Below are positions 53,557 to 61,528 of a stretch of DNA of 64,000 nt, in pieces. The position numbers and the translations under genes are program-made. The stretch's first letter is position 1; each line of letters opens with the position of its first letter. Under the pieces are notes generated by a model. That model was not told the DNA's origin and did not search any database. It worked only from the letters and a program-made list of their open reading frames with translations. The stretch covers positions 62,001 to 126,000 of the forward strand of contig NZ_JBHMFT010000014.1 in assembly GCF_051433195.1 (NCBI RefSeq). Reading direction: 5' to 3'. This DNA is from Falsiroseomonas sp051433195 (lineage in GTDB: Bacteria > Pseudomonadota > Alphaproteobacteria > Acetobacterales > Acetobacteraceae).

Positions 53557-53883
53557 ATGATGAATATCCTGGCGAAGGTTCTTCCGGCTTTGGCCGGCGG
53601 GTTGCTGTTGGCCAGCGTCGGGGGGGTGGCACCGGCCGCGGCGCAGGATACGGCGATGCTGGTCGATTGGAAGCCGCGGGGCGGCCATTACTACGGCCCG
53701 CCGCCGCGCTATCGTGGGCCGCCGCCGCCCCGCTACTATCGTGGCCCGCCGGCGCGCTACTACCGCGGCCCACCGCCGCGTGCCTACTACCCGCCGCCGC
53801 CGGTCTACTTCGCGCCGCCGCCGCCGCCGCGCTACTATCGCCCGGCGCCGCCGCCCGGTGTTGGACTGTACTTTCGGTTCTAG
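53557..53883 (+). CDS. Small secreted proline/tyrosine-rich repeat protein
   Basis: A 108-residue protein. A signal peptide (MMNILAKVLPALAGGLLLASVGG..., cleavage near AAAQD) precedes a low-complexity mature part built of tandem PP-x-YYRGPP-like units (RYRGPPPP, RYYRGPPA, RYYRGPPP) and Pro runs, ending GLYFRF. It resembles cell-envelope or extracellular Pro/Tyr-rich proteins, with no known function. The ATG at 53557 was preferred to 53530 because AGGAGA is 7 nt upstream. Confidence 0.75.
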   Translation: MMNILAKVLPALAGGLLLASVGGVAPAAAQDTAMLVDWKPRGGHYYGPPPRYRGPPPPRYYRGPPARYYRGPPPRAYYPPPPVYFAPPPPPRYYRPAPPPGVGLYFRF

Positions 53884-53895
53884 CGCAGCTGGCGC

Positions 53896-54639
53896 GTGTG
53901 TACCGTCATTCTGCTGCGCCGGCCGGGTCATTCCTGGCCTCTGCTCCTCGCGGCCAATCGGGACGAACGGCTTGACCGCGCCTGGGACGCTCCGGCCGCA
54001 CACTGGCCTGACCGACCCGAGGTGGCCGGTGGCCGAGACCGGATGGCGGGGGGAACCTGGATGGCGGCGGGCCGCGGCGGTCTCGTCTCGGCGATCCTGA
54101 ACCGACCCGGCAGCCTCGGGCCCGCAGCAGGGAAGGCTTCGCGCGGCGCCCTGCCGCTGATGGCTGCCAGCCAGCGGTCGGCGCATGAGGCGGCGGATCG
54201 GCTGTCTGGCCTTGATGCCGGGAGCTTTCGGCCCTTCAATCTGATCGTCGCCGACCGCGACGAGGCCTTCTTCCTCCGGGCATTCGGCGAAGGGCGGCCC
54301 GAGGTCCAGGCGCTGCCGGAAGGCGTCAGCATGGTGACGGCCCACGACGCCAACGACGTCAGCAGCCCCCGCATCCGACGCCACCTGCCCCGCTTCGAGG
54401 TCGCCGCGCCACCCGACCCGTCGCTCGAGGACTGGGCCGCCTGGGAGGCGCTGCTGGCCGATGACAGCCTGGGCCCCGCCGGCCTTGCTGACGCCCTGCG
54501 CGTCCCGGCGGTGAAGGGCTTCGGCACGATCTGCGCCAGCCTCTTCGCGCTCGGGGCGAGTGGTGCGGTGCGCTGGCGCTTCTGCCCGGCGCCGGCGGGG
54601 ATGGCCGCCTTCAGGGACATCCCCCTGCCGGGCGGCTGA
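53896..54639 (+). CDS. NRDE family (TANGO2-like) protein
   Basis: A 247-residue protein that begins at GTG with the NRDE/TANGO2 pattern CTVILLRRPGHSWPLLLAANRDERLDRAWDAPA (named by its ends), then GGRDRMAGGTWMAAGRGGLVSAILN (named by its ends). The penultimate N-terminal Cys resembles an Ntn-hydrolase-type nucleophile if the first Met is removed. The family is implicated in haem or lipid handling in eukaryotes. The bacterial role is not settled. Confidence 0.85.
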   Translation: MCTVILLRRPGHSWPLLLAANRDERLDRAWDAPAAHWPDRPEVAGGRDRMAGGTWMAAGRGGLVSAILNRPGSLGPAAGKASRGALPLMAASQRSAHEAADRLSGLDAGSFRPFNLIVADRDEAFFLRAFGEGRPEVQALPEGVSMVTAHDANDVSSPRIRRHLPRFEVAAPPDPSLEDWAAWEALLADDSLGPAGLADALRVPAVKGFGTICASLFALGASGAVRWRFCPAPAGMAAFRDIPLPGG

Positions 54640-54787
54640 AGCCGCCATGACGCAACCCGGACCTGTTGCCGTGGCGTGGCGGTGCCGGCTGCGCCCTGCT
54701 ATAGCATCGTCAGATACCGGGCCGCCGCGGCCTGTCGTCCCGCGCGCCCACTTTCGGGGACCGCGGCTGTCGAGGAGTCTTTGTACC

Positions 54788-55552
54788 ATGGCGCGCCGCC
54801 GTCAGCTCTACGAGGGCAAGGCCAAGATTCTGTTCGAGGGGCCCGAGCCGGGCACGCTCGTCCAGTATTTCAAGGACGACGCCACCGCCGGCAACGGCTC
54901 CAAGAAGGGCACCATCACCGGCAAGGGCGTGCTCAACAACCGCATCAGCGAATACCTGATGATGAAGCTGGCCGAGATTGGCATCCCGACCCACTTCATC
55001 CGGCGCCTGAACATGCGGGAACAGCTGATCCGCGAAGTCGAGATCATTCCGCTGGAAATCGTCATCCGCAACGTCGCCGCCGGCAGCCTGGCCACGCGCC
55101 TTGGCATCCAGGAAGGCACACGGCTGCCGCGGTCGATCCTGGAGTACTACTACAAGAACGACGCACTCGGTGACCCGATGGTCTCCGAGGAGCACATCAC
55201 CTGCTTCGGCTGGGCCGCGACCCAGGACCTGGACGACATGGTCGCCCTGGCGCTGCGGGTGAACGACTTCCTGACCGGCCTGTTCCTTGGCGTCGGCATC
55301 ACCCTGGTCGACTTCAAGCTGGAATTCGGCCGGCTGTACGAGAACGACGAGATGCGCATCGTCCTGGCCGATGAGATCAGCCCGGATAATTGCCGGCTCT
55401 GGGATGTGAAGACCGGCGAGAAGATGGACAAGGACCGCTTCCGGCGCGACCTCGGCAAGGTCGAGGAAGGCTACCAGGAAGTCGCCAAGCGCCTTGGCAT
55501 CCTGCCGGAAGCCGGCGTGCGCGACATGAAGGGCCCGGAGACCGTACAATGA
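54788..55552 (+). CDS. purC: Phosphoribosylaminoimidazole-succinocarboxamide synthase
   Basis: A 254-residue SAICAR synthase with RRRQLYEGKAKILFEG at the start, YFKDDATAGNGSKKGTI, EVEIIPLEIVIRNVAAGS and VDFKLEFGRLYENDEMRIVLADEISPDNCRLWD (named by its ends). The length is normal for the PurS-dependent alphaproteobacterial set. The purS start overlaps its stop by 4 nt. A TATAGC box at 54700 could be a -10 element, but no good -35 was seen. Confidence 0.97.
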   Translation: MARRRQLYEGKAKILFEGPEPGTLVQYFKDDATAGNGSKKGTITGKGVLNNRISEYLMMKLAEIGIPTHFIRRLNMREQLIREVEIIPLEIVIRNVAAGSLATRLGIQEGTRLPRSILEYYYKNDALGDPMVSEEHITCFGWAATQDLDDMVALALRVNDFLTGLFLGVGITLVDFKLEFGRLYENDEMRIVLADEISPDNCRLWDVKTGEKMDKDRFRRDLGKVEEGYQEVAKRLGILPEAGVRDMKGPETVQ

Positions 55553-55788
55553 AGGCGCGCGTCACCATCATGCCGAAGACTGGCGTGCTGGACCCGCAGG
55601 GCAAGGCGATCGGCCATGCCCTGGCCTCCCTCGGCTTCGGCGGCGTGGGCGAGGTCCGGGCCGGCAAGGTGATCGAGTTTGAACTGGCCGAAGCCGACCC
55701 GGCCAAGGCGCAGGCGGCGGCCGAGGAGATGGCCCGGCGCCTGCTGGCCAACACCGTGATCGAATCCTTCCGCGTCGAGATCGCCTGA
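55549..55788 (+). CDS. purS: Phosphoribosylformylglycinamidine synthase subunit PurS
   Basis: A 79-residue bridging subunit of the three-part FGAM synthase. The MKARVTIMPKTGVLDPQGKAI start and GEVRAGKVIEFELAEAD core are diagnostic. It joins PurQ (glutaminase) and PurL (synthetase), both encoded downstream. Confidence 0.96.
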   Translation: MKARVTIMPKTGVLDPQGKAIGHALASLGFGGVGEVRAGKVIEFELAEADPAKAQAAAEEMARRLLANTVIESFRVEIA

Positions 55789-55794
55789 AACGCG

Positions 55795-56028
55795 ATGGTC
55801 AAGGCATCCCTGCTGCTGATGCTGGCGCTGACAGTGCTGATCGCCTTCGGCCTGCGCTGGCGCGACCAGCGGATGCCGCAGGTGGCCGCGGCCAAGCGCA
55901 GCCGGCTCGGGCTGGTCGCGCGTGGCAAGAAGGGCCTGGACCGCTGGGTCAATGCCGCGGCCATCGCCGCCCTGGTGACCCTGCTGCTGATGGGCGGGCT
56001 GCACTGGTTGAACGTCTGGCAGAGGTGA
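55795..56028 (+). CDS. Small two-helix membrane protein inserted between purS and purQ
   Basis: A 77-residue protein of unknown function. Hydrophobic segments lie at about 4-19 and 55-73. Between them is a basic loop (WRDQRMPQVAAAKRSRLGLVARGKKGLDR, named by its ends). It starts 6 nt after the purS stop and ends 10 nt before purQ, so it must be cotranscribed with FGAM synthase genes. No link to purine synthesis is known to me. Confidence 0.7.
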   Translation: MVKASLLLMLALTVLIAFGLRWRDQRMPQVAAAKRSRLGLVARGKKGLDRWVNAAAIAALVTLLLMGGLHWLNVWQR

Positions 56029-56038
56029 AGCTGGCTTC

Positions 56039-56737
56039 ATGAACGCCGTCATCATCGTCTTCCCCGGCACAAACCGCGAGCGCGACATGGCGATCGCGCT
56101 GGAACGTGCGACAGGCCGCAAGCCCACCATGGTGTTCCACCTGGCCGATGGCTTGCCGCCCGGGACCGATCTCGTGGTGCTGCCTGGTGGCTTCAGCCAT
56201 GGCGACTACCTGCGCTGCGGCGCGATGGCGGCGCAATCGCCCATCATGCGCGCGGTCCGCAGCTTCGCGGCCTCCGGCGGGCATGTGCTGGGCGTCTGCA
56301 ACGGTTTCCAGATCCTGACGGAGGCCGGCCTGCTGCCCGGCGCCCTGCTGCGCAATGCGACGCTGCGGTTCCTGTCGATGGACTGCCACATGCGCGTGGA
56401 ACGCGCCGACACCCCTTTCACTGCGCATTGGCAGCGCGGCGCCGTGTTCCGCGCGCCGATGGCGCATGGCGACGGCAACTACTTCTGCGATGACGAGACG
56501 CTGGCGCGGCTGAAGGGCGAAGGCCTGGTCGCCTTCCGCTACGCCACCGCCGAAGGCGCCGTCACGGCCGAGGCGAACCGCAACGGGGCGCGCGACAACA
56601 TCGCGGGCATCCTCTCGCCCAACCTGCGCATCTGCGGGCTGATGCCGCACCCCGAGGATCTGGTCGATCCGCTGATGGGCGGCGAGGACGGGCTGCCGCT
56701 GTTCACGAGCCTGGTCGCGTCGCTCGTCGCGGCCTGA
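56039..56737 (+). CDS. purQ: Phosphoribosylformylglycinamidine synthase subunit PurQ
   Basis: A 232-residue class I glutamine amidotransferase. It shows VIIVFPGTNRERDMA, LPGGFSHGDYLRCGAMAA, the nucleophile Cys in VLGVCNGFQIL near residue 87 and the His/Glu pair near the C-terminus in GLMPHPEDLVDP. It delivers ammonia to PurL. Its 3' end overlaps a convergent HEAT/AlkD-like gene by 35 nt. Confidence 0.96.
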   Translation: MNAVIIVFPGTNRERDMAIALERATGRKPTMVFHLADGLPPGTDLVVLPGGFSHGDYLRCGAMAAQSPIMRAVRSFAASGGHVLGVCNGFQILTEAGLLPGALLRNATLRFLSMDCHMRVERADTPFTAHWQRGAVFRAPMAHGDGNYFCDDETLARLKGEGLVAFRYATAEGAVTAEANRNGARDNIAGILSPNLRICGLMPHPEDLVDPLMGGEDGLPLFTSLVASLVAA

Positions 56738-57512
56738 GCGCCCGGACTTCCGGCAGCGAGCGGACAGCACGCCGCAGGATATGCGCCGTGTGCGGAGAGG
56801 CGGTTTCGGCACGCCACCTCGCCGCCAGCGCACGCACCCAATCCGGCTGGTCCTTGGCGGCGTCGTTCAGCCAGTTGCCGACCGACAGTTGCACATAAAC
56901 GGCGGAATCCTCCCGCAGCGCCTCCAGCAGCGCCGCCGCCCGCCAGGGCTCGGCCCGGAGGATGCCGATGTGGGCGCACCAGACGCCGCGCGGCCGCGTC
57001 GCCTCGCTCGCGAAGCGTCGCAGCCGCTCATCCGACTCGCTGCACCATGGCAGCAACTCGGCAATAGCCGCGTCGGGCGCCGCGCCGATGTGCCCACGCA
57101 GCGCCATCCAGGCCCATTCGCGCACGCCGAAATGCGCGTCGGCAGCCAATGGCCGCATCGCCTCCAGCCGCGCCCCGAATTCCAGGTCAGGCAGCGCGCC
57201 GATCATGTAGCAGGCCCAGCCGCGTACGGTGTCCGAGCCATGGCACGTAAGCTGCGGCACCGCCTCGGGGCCGAGCCGGTCGAGCAGGACCGCACCGGCC
57301 AGCACCATGCGTCGCACCACGCCTTCGCGGGCCGCGACCTGCAGCGTTTGCGCGGCGTCCACGCCCGCCTGCGGCACGGCGGCTGACAGCAGTCGCGCGA
57401 AGTCCACGCTCAGCGCCTCCGCCAACGTGCGGCTCTCGCGCGTCCCGGCTTCGAGCTCTGCCAGCACGTCCGCCTTCGGGGCCCCCGTGCGTTCCGCAGT
57501 CCCCATCCGCAT
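56703..57512 (-). CDS. DNA alkylation repair (AlkD/HEAT-repeat) family protein
   Basis: A 269-residue all-helical protein. Repeated two-helix units contain VRGWACYMIGALPDL, VREWAWMALRGHIG, LRRFASEATRPRGVW and VQLSVGNWLNDAAKDQPDW (named here separately). The RPRGVW...SVGNWLNDAAKD pattern matches AlkD/AlkC-like HEAT proteins, some of which excise alkylated bases. It lies antisense between purQ and purL and is divergent from purL. Start at 57512 or 57506. The very long open frame continuing upstream is an antisense shadow of purL. Confidence 0.8.
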   Translation of the reverse strand: MRMGTAERTGAPKADVLAELEAGTRESRTLAEALSVDFARLLSAAVPQAGVDAAQTLQVAAREGVVRRMVLAGAVLLDRLGPEAVPQLTCHGSDTVRGWACYMIGALPDLEFGARLEAMRPLAADAHFGVREWAWMALRGHIGAAPDAAIAELLPWCSESDERLRRFASEATRPRGVWCAHIGILRAEPWRAAALLEALREDSAVYVQLSVGNWLNDAAKDQPDWVRALAARWRAETASPHTAHILRRAVRSLPEVRALRPRRATRPGS

Positions 57513-57593
57513 GTCTCTCCAGCCTGGTGGCTCTTGCGAGCCGCGAAAAAATGCTACCCATCGCCGCGACAGGCCCCCGGAGCCCCCGACGCA

Positions 57594-59801
57594 ATGCAGC
57601 TTTTGCCCGCCGACCGCGCCGCCCAACTTGCCGCCGAGTTCGGCCTGAAACCGGATGAGCATGCCCGCATGCTGTCCATTCTCGGGCGGTCGCCGTCCTT
57701 GACCGAGCTTGGCATCTTCTCCGTCATGTGGAGCGAGCACTGTTCCTATAAATCGTCCCGCATCTGGCTGAAGACTCTGCCGACCAAGGCACCCTGGGTC
57801 ATCCACGGGCCCGGCGAGAATGCCGGGGTGATCGCCATCGGCGACGGGCTGGCCGCCATCTTCAAGATGGAGAGTCATAACCACCCGAGCTTCATCGAGC
57901 CCTACCAGGGCGCCGCCACCGGCGTCGGCGGCATCCTGCGGGATGTCTTCACCATGGGGGCGCGGCCGATCGCGAACCTCAACGCGCTGCGCTTCGGCGA
58001 TCCCTCGGCGCCGCGGATGAAGCGGGTGATCGATGGCGTGGTGCGCGGCATCGGCGGCTACGGCAACTGCGTCGGCGTCCCGACCGTGGGTGGGGAGGTG
58101 AACTTCCACCCGGCCTACAACGGCAATCCCCTGGTCAATGCGATGACCGTCGGCATCGCGCCGGTTGACCGTATCTTCCTGTCCGCCGCGGCGGGCATCG
58201 GCAATCCGGTGGTCTATGTCGGCAGCAAGACCGGGCGCGACGGCATCCACGGTGCCACCATGGCCTCGGCCGAGTTTTCCGCCGACTCGGAGGAGAAGCG
58301 GCCCACCGTGCAGATTGGCGATCCCTTCACCGAGAAGCTGCTGATCGAGGCGTGCCTCGAGCTGATGGCGACCGATGCCATCGTCGCCATCCAGGACATG
58401 GGCGCGGCCGGCCTGACCAGCAGCAGCGTCGAGATGGCCAGCAAGGGTGGCATCGGCATCGAGCTGGAGATGGACCGCGTCCCGCAGCGCGAGGAGGGCA
58501 TGACGGCGTATGAGATGATGCTGTCGGAATCCCAGGAACGCATGCTGATGATCCTGAAGCCCGGCGCCGAAGCCGCGGCAGAAGCCATCTTCCGCAAATG
58601 GGAACTGGATTTCGCCGTGATCGGCAACCTGACCGACACCGGCCGCATCGTCATCCGCCACCACGGCGTCATCGAGGCCGACATCCTGCTGGCCCCCCTG
58701 GAATCGGAAGCGCCGCTCTACCGCAGGCCGACCGTCGAGACGCCGAAGCAGCCCGTGCTGGATGCGGGCGCGATCGACGATCCGCTGGGCCCGCTCCCGG
58801 CCCTGGAAAAACTGGTCGGCAGCCTCGACCTCTGCTCCCGCCGCTGGATCTGGGACCAGTATGACAGCACCGTCGGCGGGCAGACCGTCCAGCGCCCCGG
58901 CGGCGCCGACGCGGCCGTGGTGAAGCTGGAGGGGCTGCGGCGGGCGCTGGCGATGACCACCGACTGCACGCCGCGCTACTGCCAGGCGGACCCGGAGGCC
59001 GGCGGCGCTCAGGCCGTGGCCGAAGCGTGGCGCAACCTGACCGCGCTGGGCGCCCGCCCGCTCGCCATTACGGACAACATGAACTTCGGAAACCCGGAAA
59101 AGCCGGAGATCATGGGCCAGTTCGCGGCCGCCGTGCGCGGCATGGGCGCGGCCTGCCTGGCGCTGGACTTCCCGGTCGTGAGCGGCAATGTCTCGCTCTA
59201 CAACGAGACCCAGGGCCGCGGCATCCTGCCGACCCCCGCCATCGGCGGCGTCGGCGTTCTGGAGGATGCGGCGCAGGCCATCGGGCTGGCGCTGGCGCCT
59301 GGTCTCCACCTGGTGCTGGTCGGCGAGACCCGGGGCTGGCTTGGGCAATCCCTGTGGCTGCGCGAAATCCTGGGCCGGGAGGACGGCGCACCGCCGCCGG
59401 TCGATCTGCCCGCGGAGCGTCGCAACGGCGACTTCGTCCGGGCGCAGATCCTGGCCGGCCAGGTGGCGGCATGCCACGATCTCTCGGACGGAGGCCTTCT
59501 GGTCGCCGTGGCCGAAATGGCCATGGGCGGCGCCACCGGGGTCCGGTTGAGTTCTCCGCCGGAGGGCGTGTTCGCGCACGCCTGGTGGTTCGGCGAGGAC
59601 CAGGCTCGATACCTGCTGGCTGTCACGGACGGCGCGGCGCTGCTGCACGCGGCTGCCGACGCCCATGTCCCGGCCAGGCTGGTCGGTCGCAGCGGTGGCG
59701 GGGACTTGGTTCTGGCCGATGGTTCCTCCATATCGGTGGCGAGGCTGGTCGCCGCCCATGAGGCGACGCTGCCAGCGCTGATGCAGGGGGAAGCTGCCTG
59801 A
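57594..59801 (+). CDS. purL: Phosphoribosylformylglycinamidine synthase subunit PurL
   Basis: A 735-residue small-type PurL. The active-site His is in MWSEHCSYKSSR near residue 44. The ATP/Mg region has KMESHNHPSFIEPYQGAATGVGGILRDVFTMGARP (named by its ends), then GSKTGRDGIHGATMAS and a second AIRS-like half with CHDLSDGGLLVAVAEMAMGG. The MQLLPADRAA start was chosen at 57594. Its stop shares a base with the BolA-family start. Confidence 0.97.
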   Translation: MQLLPADRAAQLAAEFGLKPDEHARMLSILGRSPSLTELGIFSVMWSEHCSYKSSRIWLKTLPTKAPWVIHGPGENAGVIAIGDGLAAIFKMESHNHPSFIEPYQGAATGVGGILRDVFTMGARPIANLNALRFGDPSAPRMKRVIDGVVRGIGGYGNCVGVPTVGGEVNFHPAYNGNPLVNAMTVGIAPVDRIFLSAAAGIGNPVVYVGSKTGRDGIHGATMASAEFSADSEEKRPTVQIGDPFTEKLLIEACLELMATDAIVAIQDMGAAGLTSSSVEMASKGGIGIELEMDRVPQREEGMTAYEMMLSESQERMLMILKPGAEAAAEAIFRKWELDFAVIGNLTDTGRIVIRHHGVIEADILLAPLESEAPLYRRPTVETPKQPVLDAGAIDDPLGPLPALEKLVGSLDLCSRRWIWDQYDSTVGGQTVQRPGGADAAVVKLEGLRRALAMTTDCTPRYCQADPEAGGAQAVAEAWRNLTALGARPLAITDNMNFGNPEKPEIMGQFAAAVRGMGAACLALDFPVVSGNVSLYNETQGRGILPTPAIGGVGVLEDAAQAIGLALAPGLHLVLVGETRGWLGQSLWLREILGREDGAPPPVDLPAERRNGDFVRAQILAGQVAACHDLSDGGLLVAVAEMAMGGATGVRLSSPPEGVFAHAWWFGEDQARYLLAVTDGAALLHAAADAHVPARLVGRSGGGDLVLADGSSISVARLVAAHEATLPALMQGEAA

Positions 59802-60034
59802 TGGCGATGGATGCGGCGGAAATCACGGCCCTGATCAAGGCCGCACTGCCAGATGCCCAGGTGACGATCGAGGATCTGGCGGGCGATGGCGACCATTACG
59901 CCGCAACGGTCGTGTCCTCGGCGTTCAAGGGCATCAGCCGCGTGAAGCAGCACCAGATCGTCTATGCCGCCCTGCAGGGCCGAATGGGTGGTGCGTTGCA
60001 CGCCCTGGCGCTGCAGACCTCCGCCCCCGATTGA
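59801..60034 (+). CDS. BolA family protein
   Basis: A 77-residue BolA/IbaG-type protein with DAAEITALIKAALPDAQVTIEDL (named by its ends), the DGDHYAATVVSSAFKG motif with the conserved His and RVKQHQIVYAALQGRM. BolA proteins pair with CGFS glutaredoxins in Fe-S and iron signalling. The next gene is such a glutaredoxin, 29 nt downstream. Confidence 0.93.
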   Translation: MAMDAAEITALIKAALPDAQVTIEDLAGDGDHYAATVVSSAFKGISRVKQHQIVYAALQGRMGGALHALALQTSAPD

Positions 60035-60063
60035 TGAACCCAACCGACCAGGGATCCACCGCC

Positions 60064-60402
60064 ATGAGCAACCCCGTCTTCGACCGCATTCAGTCCGACA
60101 TCGGCGCCAACCCGGTGGTGCTGTACATGAAGGGCACCCCGGTCTTCCCGCAATGCGGCTTCTCGGCCCGCGTCGTGCAGATCCTTTCGCACGTCGGCGT
60201 GCCCTTCAAGGGCGTGAACATCCTGGAGGACCAGGAGCTTCGCGAAGGGATCAAGGCCTATGCCAACTGGCCGACCATCCCGCAGCTGTATGTGAAGGGC
60301 GAGTTCGTCGGCGGCTGCGACATCATCACCGAGATGTTCCAGTCCGGCGAATTGCAGACGCTGCTTGAGGAGAATGGCGTGATGCCGAAGGCAACCGCCT
60401 GA
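60064..60402 (+). CDS. grxD: Monothiol CGFS glutaredoxin (Grx4 type)
   Basis: A 112-residue protein that carries Fe-S clusters between scaffold and target proteins. The active site is Cys31-Gly-Phe-Ser (FPQCGFSARVV). NWPTIPQLYVKGEFVGGCDI contains the glutathione-binding TIP and GGCD motifs. It starts at 60064; the 11 codons open upstream are not family-like. Followed by a clear terminator. Confidence 0.96.
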   Translation: MSNPVFDRIQSDIGANPVVLYMKGTPVFPQCGFSARVVQILSHVGVPFKGVNILEDQELREGIKAYANWPTIPQLYVKGEFVGGCDIITEMFQSGELQTLLEENGVMPKATA

Positions 60403-60430
60403 CGCCTCCGGCCGTTTTGGCCTGAAACGC

Positions 60431-60465
60431 AAAGCGCCGGCCCCTCGCGGGACCGGCGCTTTCTG
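60431..60465. terminator. Bidirectional intrinsic terminator between grxD and rpsD
   Basis: The arms AAAGCGCCGG (60431-60440) and CCGGCGCTTT (60453-60462) form a perfect 10-bp stem around a 12-nt loop. The A/T ends give T runs on both strands, so it can serve the two convergent genes. Confidence 0.85.
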
Positions 60466-60483
60466 CTGTCCGGCCTGGCCGGA

Positions 60484-61101
60484 TCAGCGCGAGTAGAACT
60501 CGACGACCAGGTTCGGTTCCATCTGGACCGGGTACGGCACGTCGCTCAGCTTCGGCGCGCGCAGGATGCGGCCACGCATCGCGCGGTGGTCGATCTCGAT
60601 GTATTCCGGGATGTCCCGCTCGCCGGACTGCGCGGCATCGAGCACGCAGGTCAGCTGCTTCGACTTGTCCTTCACCTCGATCACATCCGTGTCCTTCACC
60701 AGGTAGGACGGGATGTTGAGGCGGCGGCCGTTGATCAGCACGTGGCCGTGGTTGACGAACTGGCGCGCGGCGAAGGGCGTCACGGCCAGCTTCATGCGGT
60801 AGATGATGGTGTCGAGGCGCCGCTCCAGAATCTCGATCAGGTTCTCCGAGGTGTCGCCCTTCCGGCGCACGGCTTCCTCGTAGTACTTCCGGAACTGCTT
60901 CTCGCCGATGTTGCCGTAGTAGCCCTTCAGCTTCTGCTTCGCCATCAGCTGCACGCCGAAGTCGGTCGGCTTCTGCTTGCGGCGCTGGCCATGCTGGCCC
61001 GGGCCGTATTCGCGCTTCGCGATCGGCGACTTGGCGCGGCCCCAGAGGTTGACGCCGAGGCGGCGGTTGATCTTGTACTTGCTTTCTGCGCGCTTGGTCA
61101 T
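60484..61101 (-). CDS. rpsD: 30S ribosomal protein S4
   Basis: A 205-residue primary rRNA-binding protein with the S4 start MTKRAESKYKINRRLGVNLWG (named by its ends), KQKLKGYYGNIGEKQFRKYY and the S4 RNA-binding domain LERRLDTIIYRMKLA...VNHGHVLINGRRLNIPSY. It stands alone, outside a ribosomal-protein operon. It has its own promoter with a leader of about 150 nt. Confidence 0.98.
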   Translation of the reverse strand: MTKRAESKYKINRRLGVNLWGRAKSPIAKREYGPGQHGQRRKQKPTDFGVQLMAKQKLKGYYGNIGEKQFRKYYEEAVRRKGDTSENLIEILERRLDTIIYRMKLAVTPFAARQFVNHGHVLINGRRLNIPSYLVKDTDVIEVKDKSKQLTCVLDAAQSGERDIPEYIEIDHRAMRGRILRAPKLSDVPYPVQMEPNLVVEFYSR

Positions 61102-61128
61102 GCGCTTCTCCTGCCCGGCACCCGCAAG

Positions 61129-61158
61129 GGGCGCCGGTTCTTGCTTGTGCCGGCACCC
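61129..61158 (-). promoter_or_regulatory. Stem-loop in the rpsD leader
   Basis: On the minus strand GGGTGCCGG and CCGGCGCCC (plus-strand 61150-61158 and 61129-61137) pair with one mismatch around a 12-nt loop, 27 nt upstream of the rpsD start. S4 is known to repress its own translation in other bacteria through leader structures. Similar use here is inference. Confidence 0.35.
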
Positions 61159-61259
61159 TTATGGGCATCGCGACGGGTTGTCCCGGTAGGCCCGAGGCCA
61201 GCATGGCCAAGGGCGGGCGCAGGCCCCGAAGGCCTGTCCGCGTTCCCGGAAGTGCGGCG

Positions 61260-61289
61260 CCTATAGGGCTGGCCAAGCCGCCTTGTCAA
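61260..61289 (-). promoter_or_regulatory. Sigma-70 promoter of rpsD
   Basis: On the minus strand a perfect TTGACA (61284-61289) is followed after 18 bp by TATAGG (61260-61265). Transcription should start near 61253, about 150 nt upstream of the rpsD ATG. This is the best sigma-70-type promoter seen in the window. Confidence 0.7.
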
Positions 61290-61318
61290 ACCACCCGACC
61301 CTCCCCTACTCCGCCGGC

Positions 61319-61528
61319 ATGGTGACACGCGAAGAGATCCTGATCCTGGGGCTGACGGCCGGCGTCGTCGGCAGCCTCGTTGGCGGCCTGATGCTGGGCG
61401 TGGGCCTGGGCCTCGCCATCGGCGGCCAGCATCTTGGCTGGTTGCTGGTGCTGCCGGCAGCGCCGGTGGCCGGCATGCTCGGCTATGTGCTGGCGCGCCG
61501 GCTGGCCCGGAAGCTTACTCCGCGCTGA
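61319..61528 (+). CDS. Small membrane protein
   Basis: A 69-residue protein with two hydrophobic glycine-rich segments (about 7-35 and 40-60) and a basic tail (LARRLARKLTPR). No family recognised. It is divergent from rpsD and its 3' end overlaps a convergent Bug-type gene by 14 nt. A start at 61319 (MVTREE) is given; 61283 is also open. Confidence 0.55.
   Translation: MVTREEILILGLTAGVVGSLVGGLMLGVGLGLAIGGQHLGWLLVLPAAPVAGMLGYVLARRLARKLTPR

Noticed and set aside
57513..59759. Very long minus-strand open frame running antisense through purL
   Set aside because: Its upstream part has no recognisable motif and mirrors purL in reverse. Only the last 269 codons, downstream of 57512, look like a real protein.
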